DNA of 43,763 nt, taken from contig CAMJDT010000017.1 of NCBI GenBank assembly GCA_946404495.1, positions 1 through 43,763 on the forward strand, written 5' to 3'. Position numbers and translations under genes: made by a program. Positions 25,519-33,677 of this stretch are shown here, in pieces; position 1 is the first letter of the stretch; each line of letters begins with the position of its first letter. The notes beneath the pieces were generated by a model that was not told the DNA's origin, ran no database searches, and saw nothing but the letters and a program-made list of their open reading frames with translations. The DNA comes from an uncultured Bacteroidales bacterium (GTDB lineage: Bacteria; Bacteroidota; Bacteroidia; Bacteroidales; Paludibacteraceae).

Positions 25519-26715
25519 TTATCCTAACATCGTCAGCAGGATACCGGCAGCAACTGCACTACCGATGACGCCGGCCACATTCGGTCCCATTGCGTGCATC
25601 AAGAGGAAGTTGCTCGGATCGGCCTTGACGCCTTCAGCCTGACTCACACGGGCTGCCATCGGCACGGCGCTCACACCGGCACTACCGATGAGCGGGTTGA
25701 TCTTCTCCTTCGAGAAGACGTTCATCAGCTTAGCCAGCAGCACACCGCCGGCGCTACCCAAAGCGAAGGCAATAATACCCATAGCGAGGATAAGCAGCGT
25801 CTTCACAGAGAGGAAGGTAGCTCCCGTAGCGGTAGCACCTACGCTCAGGCCGAGGAAGATGACGACGATATTCATCAGTTCGTTCTGCGCGGTCTTGCTC
25901 AGACGATCCACTACGCCGCATTCCTTCATCAGGTTACCCAACATCAGGCAGCCGATCAGCGGAGCTGCATCGGGCAGGACGAGGGCCACGATCGTGGTGA
26001 TGATGATCGGGAAGATGATCTTCTCGGTCTTGGAGACCTGACGCAGCTGTTTCATCTTGATCTTACGCTCCTTCTCGGTGGTCAAGAGTCGCATGATAGG
26101 CGGCTGGATAACCGGCACGAGGGCCATATAACTATAGGCCGCAATCGCAATCGGGCCTAAGAGATGAGGCGCCAGTTTGGACGTGAGGAAGATACTGGTC
26201 GGTCCGTCAGCGCCGCCGATGATACCGATACTTCCGGCTTCGGCGGGAGTGAACCAGATGTTGGCACAGAGGAAGGTGATGAAGATACCCACCTGCGCAG
26301 CCGCACCCAGCATGAAACTCTTGGGGTTGGCAATCAGGGGGCCGAAGTCGGTCATCGCACCTACGCCGATAAAGATGAGGCAGGGGTACAATCCGGCTTT
26401 CACACCTATGTACAATACATCCAGCAGGCCTGCATTCTTCAATATAGCGCCGTAGCTGTGGTACGCGGGGTTGGGCGTCACGCCGTCTTCCAACATCGGC
26501 TGGAGGAAGGCCGACCACAACTCCTCGTGGAACATGCCTGAGCCCGGCAGGTTGGTCAACAACATACCGAAGGCAATAGGCAACAGCAGCAGCGGCTCAT
26601 ATTGTTTCTTGATAGCCAGGAACAACAGGAAGAACGATATCAACAGCATCAGCGCCTGACGCCAGTCGATATTCATAAATCCCATTGACTGGAAAAATTC
26701 AAGGATACCGTTCAT
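25519..26715 (-). CDS. mmdB: Sodium-translocating decarboxylase beta subunit
   Basis: 398 residues and strongly hydrophobic, with about ten membrane segments. It includes the conserved [14 protein letters not shown] stretch carrying the functional aspartate of OadB/MmdB/GcdB proteins, a [11 protein letters not shown] segment, and the C-terminal [16 protein letters not shown] region. It couples decarboxylation of carboxybiotin to sodium export through the inner membrane. The gene order (epimerase, carboxyltransferase, gamma, biotin carrier, beta) identifies the complex as methylmalonyl-CoA decarboxylase, the succinate-to-propionate route typical of Bacteroidales, rather than oxaloacetate decarboxylase. 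Confidence 0.93.
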   Translation of the reverse strand: MNGILEFFQSMGFMNIDWRQALMLLISFFLLFLAIKKQYEPLLLLPIAFGMLLTNLPGSGMFHEELWSAFLQPMLEDGVTPNPAYHSYGAILKNAGLLDVLYIGVKAGLYPCLIFIGVGAMTDFGPLIANPKSFMLGAAAQVGIFITFLCANIWFTPAEAGSIGIIGGADGPTSIFLTSKLAPHLLGPIAIAAYSYMALVPVIQPPIMRLLTTEKERKIKMKQLRQVSKTEKIIFPIIITTIVALVLPDAAPLIGCLMLGNLMKECGVVDRLSKTAQNELMNIVVIFLGLSVGATATGATFLSVKTLLILAMGIIAFALGSAGGVLLAKLMNVFSKEKINPLIGSAGVSAVPMAARVSQAEGVKADPSNFLLMHAMGPNVAGVIGSAVAAGILLTMLG

Positions 26716-26747
26716 TGAAATCAGAATTGTCGGTTGTCGTTACTCCA

Positions 26748-27161
26748 TTACGCTAATACCACCAACAGGTCATCCTGCATCACGGTCTGACCGGCAGTCA
26801 CGGCGATCTGTTGTACCGTACCGTCGCACTCAGCCTGAACGGGGTTCTCCATCTTCATCGATTCGAGCGTGAGCAGCGTGTCACCTTTCTTGACAGCCTG
26901 ACCTTCGCTAACCATCACCTTGATGATCGAGCCGGGCAGCGGGCTGGTCACTTTCTTACCACCTGCGGGGGCAGCGGCTTGTGCGGGAGCAGCCTTGGGA
27001 GCAGCTGCGGGAGCGGCTTTGGGTGCTACGGGAGCAGCCTTGCGCTCCATCTCTACTTGGTAGTTCTTGCCATTAACGGTAACTTCGGTGATACCGCCGT
27101 CTTTCTCGGTAACAGCGGTCTTGTATTCCTGACCGTTGATTTTGAAGGTAAATTCTTTCAT
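26748..27161 (-). CDS. mmdC: Biotin carboxyl carrier subunit of the decarboxylase
   Basis: 137 residues from the ATG at 27161 (MKEFTFKINGQEYKT); an upstream ATG at 27224 lies within the 3' end of the preceding gene and is unlikely. The N-terminal region is followed by an Ala/Pro/Lys-rich flexible linker (about 45-72). The C-terminal biotinyl domain carries the ESMKMEN biotinylation motif with the modified Lys, and SPLPGSIIKV. It shuttles carboxybiotin between the alpha and beta subunits. Confidence 0.93.
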   Translation of the reverse strand: MKEFTFKINGQEYKTAVTEKDGGITEVTVNGKNYQVEMERKAAPVAPKAAPAAAPKAAPAQAAAPAGGKKVTSPLPGSIIKVMVSEGQAVKKGDTLLTLESMKMENPVQAECDGTVQQIAVTAGQTVMQDDLLVVLA

Positions 27162-27205
27162 TGTATCGTTTGTCTTTCGACGATTGTTTTTTAAAGGGTT
27201 GATTA

Positions 27206-27523
27206 CTATTGGATAATGTGCCACGCGGTGTGGTGGTTGTGGACCGTGAGGTGGGGTTGCTCCACGTCGTGCAGGCTGTTGAAGTACAGGTGCAGAGCGT
27301 AAGCAACGGCTACCAACTCAGCCTCGTCCCCTGCGGGAACGGGCTGAGCGGTATTGGTCTGGGGAGCGGCAGGAGCCTCAGCCACGACGGCTTTGGCCTT
27401 AGGCTGCATGATCCAACCCATCAGTTGCATAATGAACACGAAGCAGATGAGTAGCAGCAGCACGATACCGAAACCCAAGAAGGTCACTATCCACGTCTGA
27501 GATGTCACAGCTAATAGAGTCAT
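27206..27523 (-). CDS. Decarboxylase gamma subunit (OadG family)
   Basis: 105 residues. ATG at 27523 is preferred over the TTG at 27532. One N-terminal membrane helix (TFLGFGIVLLLLICFVFIMQ) is followed by an Ala/Pro/Gln linker and a C-terminal region with the histidines VHNHHTAWHIIQ. Gamma subunits anchor and assemble the decarboxylase, and their C-terminal histidines bind Zn in OadG. The position between the carboxyltransferase and biotin-carrier genes supports the call. Confidence 0.85.
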   Translation of the reverse strand: MTLLAVTSQTWIVTFLGFGIVLLLLICFVFIMQLMGWIMQPKAKAVVAEAPAAPQTNTAQPVPAGDEAELVAVAYALHLYFNSLHDVEQPHLTVHNHHTAWHIIQ

Positions 27524-27547
27524 AAATAGCAATTGTCAATTATCAAT

Positions 27548-29104
27548 TTACAACGGAATATTGCTGTGCTTCTTCATCGGGTTGCTCAGGCGCTTGGTCT
27601 GCAGTTTCTCGAAGGCGTTGATGATGCGTACACGCGTGTTGCGCGGTTCGATCACGTCATCGATATAGCCGCGGTTGGCAGCCTGATAGGGGCTGGCGAA
27701 GAGGTCCTTGTATTCAGCCTCTTTCTCAGCGATGAATTTCTTCTTCTCCTCGGGATCCTCGATGGCCTTGAGGGCTTTGGCTTGCAGTACGCCTACGGCA
27801 CCGCTGGCACCCATTACGGCAATCTCGGCATTCGGCCATGCGTAGCACATGTCGCCGCGGAGCTGCTTGCAACTCATCACGATATGACTACCACCGTAGC
27901 TCTTACGAACGGTCACCGTCACCTTGGGCACGGTAGCCTCACCGTAAGCAAACATGAGTTTAGCTCCGTGGTCGATGATACCGGCGTACTCTTGACCCGT
28001 ACCGCACAGGAAGCCCGGTACATCAACGAGCGTCAGGATCTGGATATTGAAGGCATCGCAGAAGCGAACGAAGCGGGCAGCTTTGCGGCTGGCATCGCAG
28101 TCCAGCACACCTGCCAACCAAGCGGGTTGGTTAGCAATGATACCGGTAGAGCGACCGTTGAAGCGGGCAAAACCGCAGATGACGTTCTTGGCGTAGTCCT
28201 TGTGCACTTCCATGAAGTCACCGTTATCCACGATGAGGTTGATGATGTCCTTCATGTTGTAGGGCTTGTTGGGATCATCGGGCACGATCTCGTTGAGGGC
28301 GTCCTCTACGCGCATCGGATCGTCGGTGCAATCCATGAGCGGAGCCTCTTCCATATTATTCTGCGGGATGAAGCTGACGAGACGACGAACCTCCCGGATA
28401 GCCTCTTCCTCGGTAGCAGCCACGAAGTGGGTCACACCCGACTTGGAGGCGTGCACCTTGGCACCACCCAATTGCTCTACGGTCACATCCTCACCCGTAA
28501 CGCTCTTCACTACCTTCGGACCGGTGATGAACATATAGGAGTTCTGCTCGGTCATCATGATGAAGTCGGTCAGCGCGGGGCTGTAAACGGCACCACCGGC
28601 GCAGGGACCAAAGATCACGCTGATCTGAGGCACAACGCCCGATGCCAGAATATTACGCTCGAAGATCTCAGCATATCCGGCCAGAGCGCAAGCACCCTCC
28701 TGGATACGGGCACCACCCGAGTCGTTCAGACCGATGATAGGCGCTCCCATTTTCATAGCCTGATCCATTACATTGCAGATCTTGAGGGCCATCGTTTCGC
28801 TCAGCGAACCGCCGATGACGGTAGCATCTTGTGCGAAGACATATACCAGACGACCGTCTATCGTACCCGAACCGCAGGCAACGCCGTCTCCAAGGAAGAC
28901 TTTCTTGTCCATCCCAAAGTCGTGGCAGCGGTGGGTGAGGAACATATTGACTTCCTCAAACGAACCCTCGTCCAGCAACATATTGATACGCTCACGGCAG
29001 GTGTAGCAACCCTTGGCGTGATGTTTCTCGATGGCGGCTTCACCACCTCCGGCCATAGCCTTCTCGCGGCTATCAACCAGTTTTTGCATCTTAGCTTGAT
29101 CCAT
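27548..29104 (-). CDS. mmdA: Methylmalonyl-CoA decarboxylase / propionyl-CoA carboxylase-type carboxyltransferase
   Basis: 518 residues, the normal length for the family. The acyl-CoA carboxyltransferase features are present: GSLSETMALKICNVMDQAMKMGAPIIGLNDSGGARIQEG (cited as a region, about residues 97-135), FGPCAGGAVYSPALTDF, and the C-terminal CoA-site segment GFLCGTGQEYAGIIDHGAKL. It transfers the carboxyl group of methylmalonyl-CoA to the biotin carrier. The gene begins the decarboxylase set after the epimerase. A 7-bp AAATTTG/AAATCTT array lies in the 37-nt gap upstream. Confidence 0.95.
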   Translation of the reverse strand: MDQAKMQKLVDSREKAMAGGGEAAIEKHHAKGCYTCRERINMLLDEGSFEEVNMFLTHRCHDFGMDKKVFLGDGVACGSGTIDGRLVYVFAQDATVIGGSLSETMALKICNVMDQAMKMGAPIIGLNDSGGARIQEGACALAGYAEIFERNILASGVVPQISVIFGPCAGGAVYSPALTDFIMMTEQNSYMFITGPKVVKSVTGEDVTVEQLGGAKVHASKSGVTHFVAATEEEAIREVRRLVSFIPQNNMEEAPLMDCTDDPMRVEDALNEIVPDDPNKPYNMKDIINLIVDNGDFMEVHKDYAKNVICGFARFNGRSTGIIANQPAWLAGVLDCDASRKAARFVRFCDAFNIQILTLVDVPGFLCGTGQEYAGIIDHGAKLMFAYGEATVPKVTVTVRKSYGGSHIVMSCKQLRGDMCYAWPNAEIAVMGASGAVGVLQAKALKAIEDPEEKKKFIAEKEAEYKDLFASPYQAANRGYIDDVIEPRNTRVRIINAFEKLQTKRLSNPMKKHSNIPL

Positions 29105-29144
29105 AATTTAAAATCTTAAATTTGAAATTTGAAATCTTAAATTA
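29104..29144. repeat. 7-bp-like AT-rich array between mce and mmdA
   Basis: TTAAATT, TGAAATT and TAAAATC units fill the gap between the two genes and extend 3 nt into the mce stop. Same character as the array before mutS2. Confidence 0.6.
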
Positions 29145-29555
29145 CTTCGGCTGTTGGCAGATCTCGGTCAGCACGCCCTTGGTGCTCTTCGGGTGCAGGA
29201 AAGCGATCATCAGGTTCTCAGCGCCTTTGCGGGGAGCCTTGTCGATGAGCTGGATACCGGCTGCTTCGCACTCAGCGAGGCAATCCGCTACGTTGTCCAC
29301 ATTGAAAGCTACGTGGTGCACACCGCCACGACCACCGTTCTTCTCGATGAACTTGGCGATGGTCGATTCGGGGCACGTGGGCTCCAACAGCTCAATCTTA
29401 ACCTCACCTACCTTGAAGAAAGCGGTCTTCACTTTCTGGTCAGCTACCTCCTCGATGGAGTAGCACTTACTACCGGTTAAAAACTCGAAGAAGGGCATAG
29501 CCTCTTCCAAACTCGTTACTGCGATTCCGAGATGCTCAATATGCGTCGGTTTCAT
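29142..29555 (-). CDS. mce: Methylmalonyl-CoA epimerase
   Basis: 137 residues. Glyoxalase/VOC fold: THIEHLGIAVTSLEEAMPFF, KTAFFKVGEVKIELLEPT, GGVHHVAFNVDNVADCL and a C-terminal GVLTEICQ. The metal-ligand His8 (IEHLGIAV), Glu (ELLEP), His (GVHHVAF) and the final Glu (LTEICQ) are in place. It interconverts R- and S-methylmalonyl-CoA, feeding the decarboxylase encoded next. First gene of the run behind the promoter at 29629-29660. Confidence 0.95.
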   Translation of the reverse strand: MKPTHIEHLGIAVTSLEEAMPFFEFLTGSKCYSIEEVADQKVKTAFFKVGEVKIELLEPTCPESTIAKFIEKNGGRGGVHHVAFNVDNVADCLAECEAAGIQLIDKAPRKGAENLMIAFLHPKSTKGVLTEICQQPK

Positions 29556-29628
29556 GTTTTTGTAGATTTTTTTGTTATAAAATATTCTGTTTATTCCAAA
29601 ATTTTGTTCGCTTACGCGAAAAATCGTG

Positions 29629-29660
29629 CAAAGTTACACTTTTTTTTTGATATATGCAAA
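29629..29660 (-). promoter_or_regulatory. Promoter of the epimerase-decarboxylase gene run
   Basis: On the minus strand, TTTG (29657-29660), 20 nt, then TAACTTTG (29629-29636). Shares the palindrome-like TTTGATATATGCAAA (29646-29660) with the divergent kinase promoter. Confidence 0.7.
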
Positions 29661-29676
29661 TTTTTTCGTACCTTTG
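29646..29676 (+). promoter_or_regulatory. Promoter of the histidine kinase gene
   Basis: TTTG (29646-29649), 19 nt, then TACCTTTG (29669-29676), 26 nt before the ATG at 29703. Confidence 0.7.
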
Positions 29677-29702
29677 CAGGCGAAAATTGATAAGTTTATG
29701 CT

Positions 29703-30887
29703 ATGAAACATATTTTAGGTATCCCCTATAGGCCTCTTTCGCCCTATCGTTTTGCGTCGGTGACGCTGGTTGTGGCACTGATGATCGTGCTGGCTTCGGT
29801 CATCTTCACCAATCATCTGGTGCGTGAGTTGCGCACGCAAGAGGAGCAGTACGTACGGCTGTGGGCCGAGGCTACCGAACGCATGATCCGTGCCGAGGAG
29901 GGCGAGGATCTGTCGCTGGTGCTGTCCATCATCGAGGGCAACACGACGATTCCCGTCTATCTCTTGGATTCCGCTGGACAGATCATCGATACCAGGAATG
30001 TGAAGGCGAACGGACGGATGGCCGGCACCGAGGAGTTGGAGGAGTTGTACGGTCCGATCGAGCTGACCATCGAGGACCACGGCACGACCTACCGCTATAC
30101 GATTCGCTACGACGAGTCCACGTTGCTCACGCGCCTCAAGTACTTCCCCTACGTGCAGTTTGCCATCATTCTGATCTTCATCCTCGTGGTCGTCGGCACG
30201 CTCTATGTAGCCCAACGCAGCGAGCAGAACCGCGTCTGGGCGGGACTGAGCAAAGAGACCGCGCACCAGTTGGGTACGCCTATTTCATCGCTGATGGCCT
30301 GGCAGGATCTGCTACGCACCAAGTACCCCGACGACCGCCTCATCCCCGAGATGCAGCTCGATATCGAGCGTCTGCAGACGATAGCCGACCGCTTCTCCAA
30401 GATCGGTTCGGAGCCCGAGTTGAAGCCAGAAGACCTCACCGCTATCATCCGTCGCACGCTCGCGTATATGAGTACGCGTATATCCGATAAGGTGTCGCTC
30501 TCGTTGCAAGATAACTGCCCTACTCCGCCCAAGGCGGAAGTGAACGCCTCGCTCTTCGGCTGGGTGCTGGAGAACCTGATCAAGAACGCCGTCGATGCGA
30601 TGGACGGCGTAGGTAGCGTGACGATGACGCTGAGCGAAGCGGACGGCCAGATCGTGCTGGATGTCACCGACACGGGACGCGGCATCGACCGCGGCCTCTT
30701 CCGCACGGTCTTCCGTCCCGGCTATACGAGCAAAGCCCGCGGCTGGGGACTGGGGCTGTCGCTATCAAAGCGTATCATCGAAGATTATCATCGAGGCCGT
30801 CTCTTCATCCAGGCCTCGGAGATAGGCGTCGGCACGACCTTCCGCATCGTTTTGGAACAGGCCGAAGATAGTGGATCCGCTGCCTGA
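29703..30887 (+). CDS. Membrane sensor histidine kinase
   Basis: 394 residues. Two membrane segments (about 18-40 and 150-170) enclose a periplasmic sensor of about 110 residues. H-box KETAHQLGTPISSL has phosphoacceptor His188. The catalytic ATPase domain has N-box ENLIKNAVDAM (Asn295), G1 DTGRGI and G2 GWGLGLSLSKRI. No HAMP domain is evident. There is no response-regulator gene next to it, so the partner is elsewhere. The last 40 residues, including the conserved GVGTTFRIVL strand, are encoded opposite the 3' end of ispE (30765-30887). Confidence 0.92.
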   Translation: MKHILGIPYRPLSPYRFASVTLVVALMIVLASVIFTNHLVRELRTQEEQYVRLWAEATERMIRAEEGEDLSLVLSIIEGNTTIPVYLLDSAGQIIDTRNVKANGRMAGTEELEELYGPIELTIEDHGTTYRYTIRYDESTLLTRLKYFPYVQFAIILIFILVVVGTLYVAQRSEQNRVWAGLSKETAHQLGTPISSLMAWQDLLRTKYPDDRLIPEMQLDIERLQTIADRFSKIGSEPELKPEDLTAIIRRTLAYMSTRISDKVSLSLQDNCPTPPKAEVNASLFGWVLENLIKNAVDAMDGVGSVTMTLSEADGQIVLDVTDTGRGIDRGLFRTVFRPGYTSKARGWGLGLSLSKRIIEDYHRGRLFIQASEIGVGTTFRIVLEQAEDSGSAA

Positions 30888-31607
30888 CATCGCCGCATAG
30901 ACGGCTCCCGCAGCCAAGAGTCCCTCCTTCAGGCGGGCTAAAAGGGGATGCTTCTCAAAGACCGACTTCTCGAAGTCGTTTACTTCGGGTAGTTGACAAT
31001 TGACAATTGACAATTGACATTTATCCAAGAGATGCGGTTCTTCGTAGGGCGTGATGCCGGCGTAGGCCTCGCGGGTGGAGACATACACATCGGGCTTGAG
31101 CATTATGAGCCTCATCCCCCTTAGTGACAGATCTATCGGCCGTAGTATCTCCCCGATGCCGGTAGCATAACAGGGGGTGTTGTAAAGGAAGAACGGACAG
31201 TCCGCACCCAGTTCTCGCACCTCCGCTGCCAGTTCCTCGCGCGTCAAGCCGAGCGAGAAGAGTTCGTTCAATGCATATGCCATATACGCCGCATCGCTCG
31301 ACCCGCCGCCCAGTCCGGCGCCGAAGGGGATACGCTTCTCCAGCCTTACCTGCACGCCGCCGACCTTGGGGTAGCGTTCCTTCATCCGGCGGTAACACTT
31401 CACCACCAAATTATCCTCCGCCCGGCAATCCACCTTCATGCCCCCCTGCTCCAGCTCGATATCGCTGCCGAGCGAGTGATGCACCTCCAGCACATCTGAG
31501 AGACGGAAGACGGGATAAAAGATAGTCTCTATTTCATGGTAGCCGTCCGGCCGTTTGGAGGTGATGCGGAGGCCTAAATTGATCTTACAATTGGGATAAA
31601 GTAGCAT
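30765..31607 (-). CDS. ispE: 4-diphosphocytidyl-2-C-methyl-D-erythritol kinase
   Basis: 280 residues from the ATG at 31607; the upstream in-frame ATG at 31649 falls in the promoter. GHMP kinase motifs: NCKINLGL near the start, PFGAGLGGGSSDAAYMAYALN (about 94-114) and GSGSTIFGLF (about 242-251). It phosphorylates CDP-methylerythritol in the non-mevalonate isoprenoid pathway. Oddity: a 7-bp TTGACAA array (30992-31021) encodes DKCQLSIVNCQLPEVN at about 195-210, where relatives have a short loop. The 3' end overlaps the histidine kinase gene by 123 nt on the other strand, and the conserved GSGST motif is inside that overlap. Confidence 0.93.
   Translation of the reverse strand: MLLYPNCKINLGLRITSKRPDGYHEIETIFYPVFRLSDVLEVHHSLGSDIELEQGGMKVDCRAEDNLVVKCYRRMKERYPKVGGVQVRLEKRIPFGAGLGGGSSDAAYMAYALNELFSLGLTREELAAEVRELGADCPFFLYNTPCYATGIGEILRPIDLSLRGMRLIMLKPDVYVSTREAYAGITPYEEPHLLDKCQLSIVNCQLPEVNDFEKSVFEKHPLLARLKEGLLAAGAVYAAMSGSGSTIFGLFQNDAEGRADAYLRGLDEETASMIIFDDTL
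30992..31021. repeat. 7-bp array (TTGACAA) inside ispE
   Basis: Four TTGACAA units translated on the minus strand as CQLSIVNCQL within ispE. The same units occur in intergenic arrays. Confidence 0.8.
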
Positions 31608-31626
31608 AATTTTACAAAATTTGCTG

Positions 31627-31657
31627 CAAAGATACAAAAATATTTGCATATATCAAA
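31627..31657 (-). promoter_or_regulatory. Promoter of ispE
   Basis: On the minus strand, TTTG (31654-31657), 19 nt, then TATCTTTG (31627-31634), 20 nt before the ATG. Overlaps the divergent tnaA promoter through TTTGCATATATCAAA (31643-31657). Confidence 0.7.
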
Positions 31658-31674
31658 ATAATTGTGTAACTTTG
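31643..31674 (+). promoter_or_regulatory. Promoter of tnaA
   Basis: TTTG (31643-31646), 20 nt, then TAACTTTG (31667-31674). It leaves a leader of about 60 nt before the ATG at 31740; no TnaC-like leader peptide was recognised in it. Confidence 0.7.
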
Positions 31675-31739
31675 CACGTTTTTTGGATAACAATGCCAAA
31701 TTTATTAACCTGATATACTAAAATTAACAGAAAAGTACC

Positions 31740-33116
31740 ATGGAACTTCCATTTGCTGAATCGTGGAAAATCAAGATGGTAGAGCCCATCCGTAAGTCCA
31801 CACGCGAAGAACGCGAAAAATGGCTTCTCCAAGCCAAAAACAATGTCTTTATGCTCAAATCGGATCAGGTCTATATCGACCTTCTGACCGATTCGGGTAC
31901 CGGTTCGATGTCTGACCGTCAGTGGGCCGCCATGATGATGGGAGACGAGAGTTACTCGGGCGCCCGTTCTTTCTTTGAGTTCAAGGAGGTCGTTACCTCG
32001 CTCACCGGTTTCAACTACGTCATTCCTACCCACCAGGGTCGTGCCGCCGAGAACGTGCTGTTCTCCTACCTGGTCAAGGCCGGTCAGGTCATTCCGGGCA
32101 ATGCCCACTTCGACACCACCAAGGGACACATCGAATCCCGCAAGGCCTTCGCTATCGACGTGACCTGCGACGAAGCCAAAGACACCCAACTGGAGGCACC
32201 CTTCAAGGGCAATGTATCGCTGGAGAAACTGGAGAAGGTGCTCAAAGAGAACCCGGGCAATGTGCCCTTCATGGTACTCACCGTCACCAACAATACCGTA
32301 GGCGGTCAGCCCGTCTCGATGGCCAATATCAAGGCTACCTGCGAGCTCTGCCATAAGTACGGTGTGCCCGTCAATATCGACTCCGCCCGCTTCGCCGAGA
32401 ACGCCTATTTCATCAAGACGCGCGAGAAAGGCTACGAGAACAAGACCATCAAGGAGATCGCCCGCGAGATGTTCTCCTACGCCGATTCGATGACGATGTC
32501 GGCCAAGAAGGACGGTTTGGTAAATATGGGAGGTTTCATCGCTACCAATAAGCAAGACTGGTACGAGGGTGCCAAACTCTTCTGCATCCCCTTCGAGGGC
32601 TTCCTCACCTACGGCGGTATGAACGGCCGCGACATGGCTGCGTTGGCGGTCGGTCTGATGGAGAACACCGAGTTTGACATGCTCGACACCCGCATCCGCC
32701 AAGTGCAGTACCTCGCCTCCAAGTTGGACGAGTACGGTATTCCTTACCAGCGTCCCGCCGGCGGTCATGCTATCTTCGTAGATGCCGATAAGGTGCTGAC
32801 GCAGATTCCTAAGGAGGAGTTCCCCGCACAGACCCTGACCTGCGAACTCTACCTCGAGGCCGGTATCCGTGCCTGCGAGATCGGTTATATCCTCGCCGAC
32901 CGCGATCCCGTGACGCGCGAGAACCGCTTCGGCGGACTCGACTTCGTGCGCCTCTGCATCCCGCGCCGCGTCTATACCAACAATCATATGGACGTTATCG
33001 CCGCAGCGCTCAAGAACGTCTACGACCGTCGCATGACCATCACCCGCGGTCTGAAGATCACCAAGGAAGCCCCGCTGATGCGGCACTTCACCGTGGAACT
33101 CGAGAGACTGAAATAA
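31740..33116 (+). CDS. tnaA: Tryptophanase
   Basis: 458 residues. The sequence follows Bacteroidales tryptophanases throughout: MELPFAESWKIKMVEPIRKS, YIDLLTDSGTG, PTHQGRAAENVLFSYL, DSARFAENAYFIKTRE and the PLP-lysine motif TMSAKKDGLVNMGG (Lys257). It cleaves tryptophan to indole, pyruvate and ammonia. Tyrosine phenol-lyase is the close alternative, but the SARFAENAYF and GGHAIFVDA regions and overall similarity favour tryptophanase. Single gene with its own promoter and a terminator shared with the convergent operon. Confidence 0.93.
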   Translation: MELPFAESWKIKMVEPIRKSTREEREKWLLQAKNNVFMLKSDQVYIDLLTDSGTGSMSDRQWAAMMMGDESYSGARSFFEFKEVVTSLTGFNYVIPTHQGRAAENVLFSYLVKAGQVIPGNAHFDTTKGHIESRKAFAIDVTCDEAKDTQLEAPFKGNVSLEKLEKVLKENPGNVPFMVLTVTNNTVGGQPVSMANIKATCELCHKYGVPVNIDSARFAENAYFIKTREKGYENKTIKEIAREMFSYADSMTMSAKKDGLVNMGGFIATNKQDWYEGAKLFCIPFEGFLTYGGMNGRDMAALAVGLMENTEFDMLDTRIRQVQYLASKLDEYGIPYQRPAGGHAIFVDADKVLTQIPKEEFPAQTLTCELYLEAGIRACEIGYILADRDPVTRENRFGGLDFVRLCIPRRVYTNNHMDVIAAALKNVYDRRMTITRGLKITKEAPLMRHFTVELERLK

Positions 33117-33168
33117 TTGACAATTCTTATCCTTACGGAACGATTATTTGATAATTGACAATTGATAT
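33115..33168. repeat. 7-bp array (TTGACAA/TTGATAA) after tnaA
   Basis: Two short groups of the heptamer family with an unrelated stretch between them, from the tnaA stop to the shared terminator. Confidence 0.65.
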
Positions 33169-33172
33169 TTAG

Positions 33173-33201
33173 AAAAGGTCGTCCTTGCGGGCGACCTTTT
33201 T
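33173..33201. terminator. Bidirectional terminator between tnaA and the radical SAM operon
   Basis: Stem AAAAGGTCG (33173-33181) with CGACCTTTTT (33192-33201), 10-nt loop, A/T tracts on both sides. It is placed to end tnaA on the plus strand and the minus-strand operon ending at 33218. Confidence 0.85.
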
Positions 33202-33209
33202 ATTTTTCG

Positions 33210-33241
33210 TTATGACGTCATGACGGTATAACGTAATGACG
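33210..33241. repeat. 8-bp array (TNATGACG type)
   Basis: Four octamers, TTATGACG, TCATGACG, GTATAACG and TAATGACG. They cover the stop and the last residues (HYVIPS) of the formyltransferase-like gene. Confidence 0.65.
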
Positions 33242-33676
33242 ACTGATCATATCAGCGGCCAGTTTATCCGCTTGTTCGCGGAGTTGCTCGAGGGGTGTAG
33301 TGGGGTCGAAGTCAAAAGCTTCCTGCAAGATGATCCCCCCGCCGTCCACCTCGTCGGTGATGCGGTGTATCGTCACGCCGGTGCGCGTCTCGCCGCTTAG
33401 AAGCAGCGCCTCCCAGGGGTTCAGTCCCTTGTACTTAGGCAGCAGCGAGGGGTGAATATTCACCGCGCCGTAAAGTGCCTGACTGTACAGCTCGCGCGGC
33501 AGGATATACGGGCAGCGGTAGGTGATGATCTGATCGGGCTGATGATGGCTGAGGTAGTCGCGAAGGCGCGCATCGATGGTGCGAAAAGCGCGGCAGTCGA
33601 TGATGTCGGTCTGAGCCGAGTGACGGAGCGTCTCGGCTACCCGATTGGGCAAGGTGGTCAGGAGCAGTATACGCAT
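33218..33676 (-). CDS. Stand-alone formyltransferase-fold protein
   Basis: 152 residues. Formyl_trans_N fold: an ILLLTTLPNRV start, AVNIHPSLLPKYKGLNPWEALLLSGETRTGVTIHRIT, and VDGGGIILQEAF. The NIHPSLLP and DxGxI-type elements of the Asn-His-Asp site are present (N and H in NIHPS, D in DEVDGGGI). It lacks the C-terminal domain of methionyl-tRNA formyltransferase and is shorter than PurN, so a folate- or sugar-type formyltransferase is possible; the substrate is unknown. Its ATG is 1 nt past the M42 stop, so it is the last gene of the radical SAM operon. The C-terminal codons lie in an 8-bp array. Confidence 0.8.
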   Translation of the reverse strand: MRILLLTTLPNRVAETLRHSAQTDIIDCRAFRTIDARLRDYLSHHQPDQIITYRCPYILPRELYSQALYGAVNIHPSLLPKYKGLNPWEALLLSGETRTGVTIHRITDEVDGGGIILQEAFDFDPTTPLEQLREQADKLAADMISRHYVIPS

Positions 33677-33677
33677 C

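Noticed and set aside
27533..29119. Plus-strand open frame of 528 codons opposite the carboxyltransferase gene
   Set aside because: No recognisable domain; mmdA on the other strand is complete with all family motifs.
31653..33086. Minus-strand open frame of 477 codons opposite tnaA
   Set aside because: It is a shadow of the tryptophanase frame; it has low-complexity His/Val/Leu-rich sequence and no motifs.
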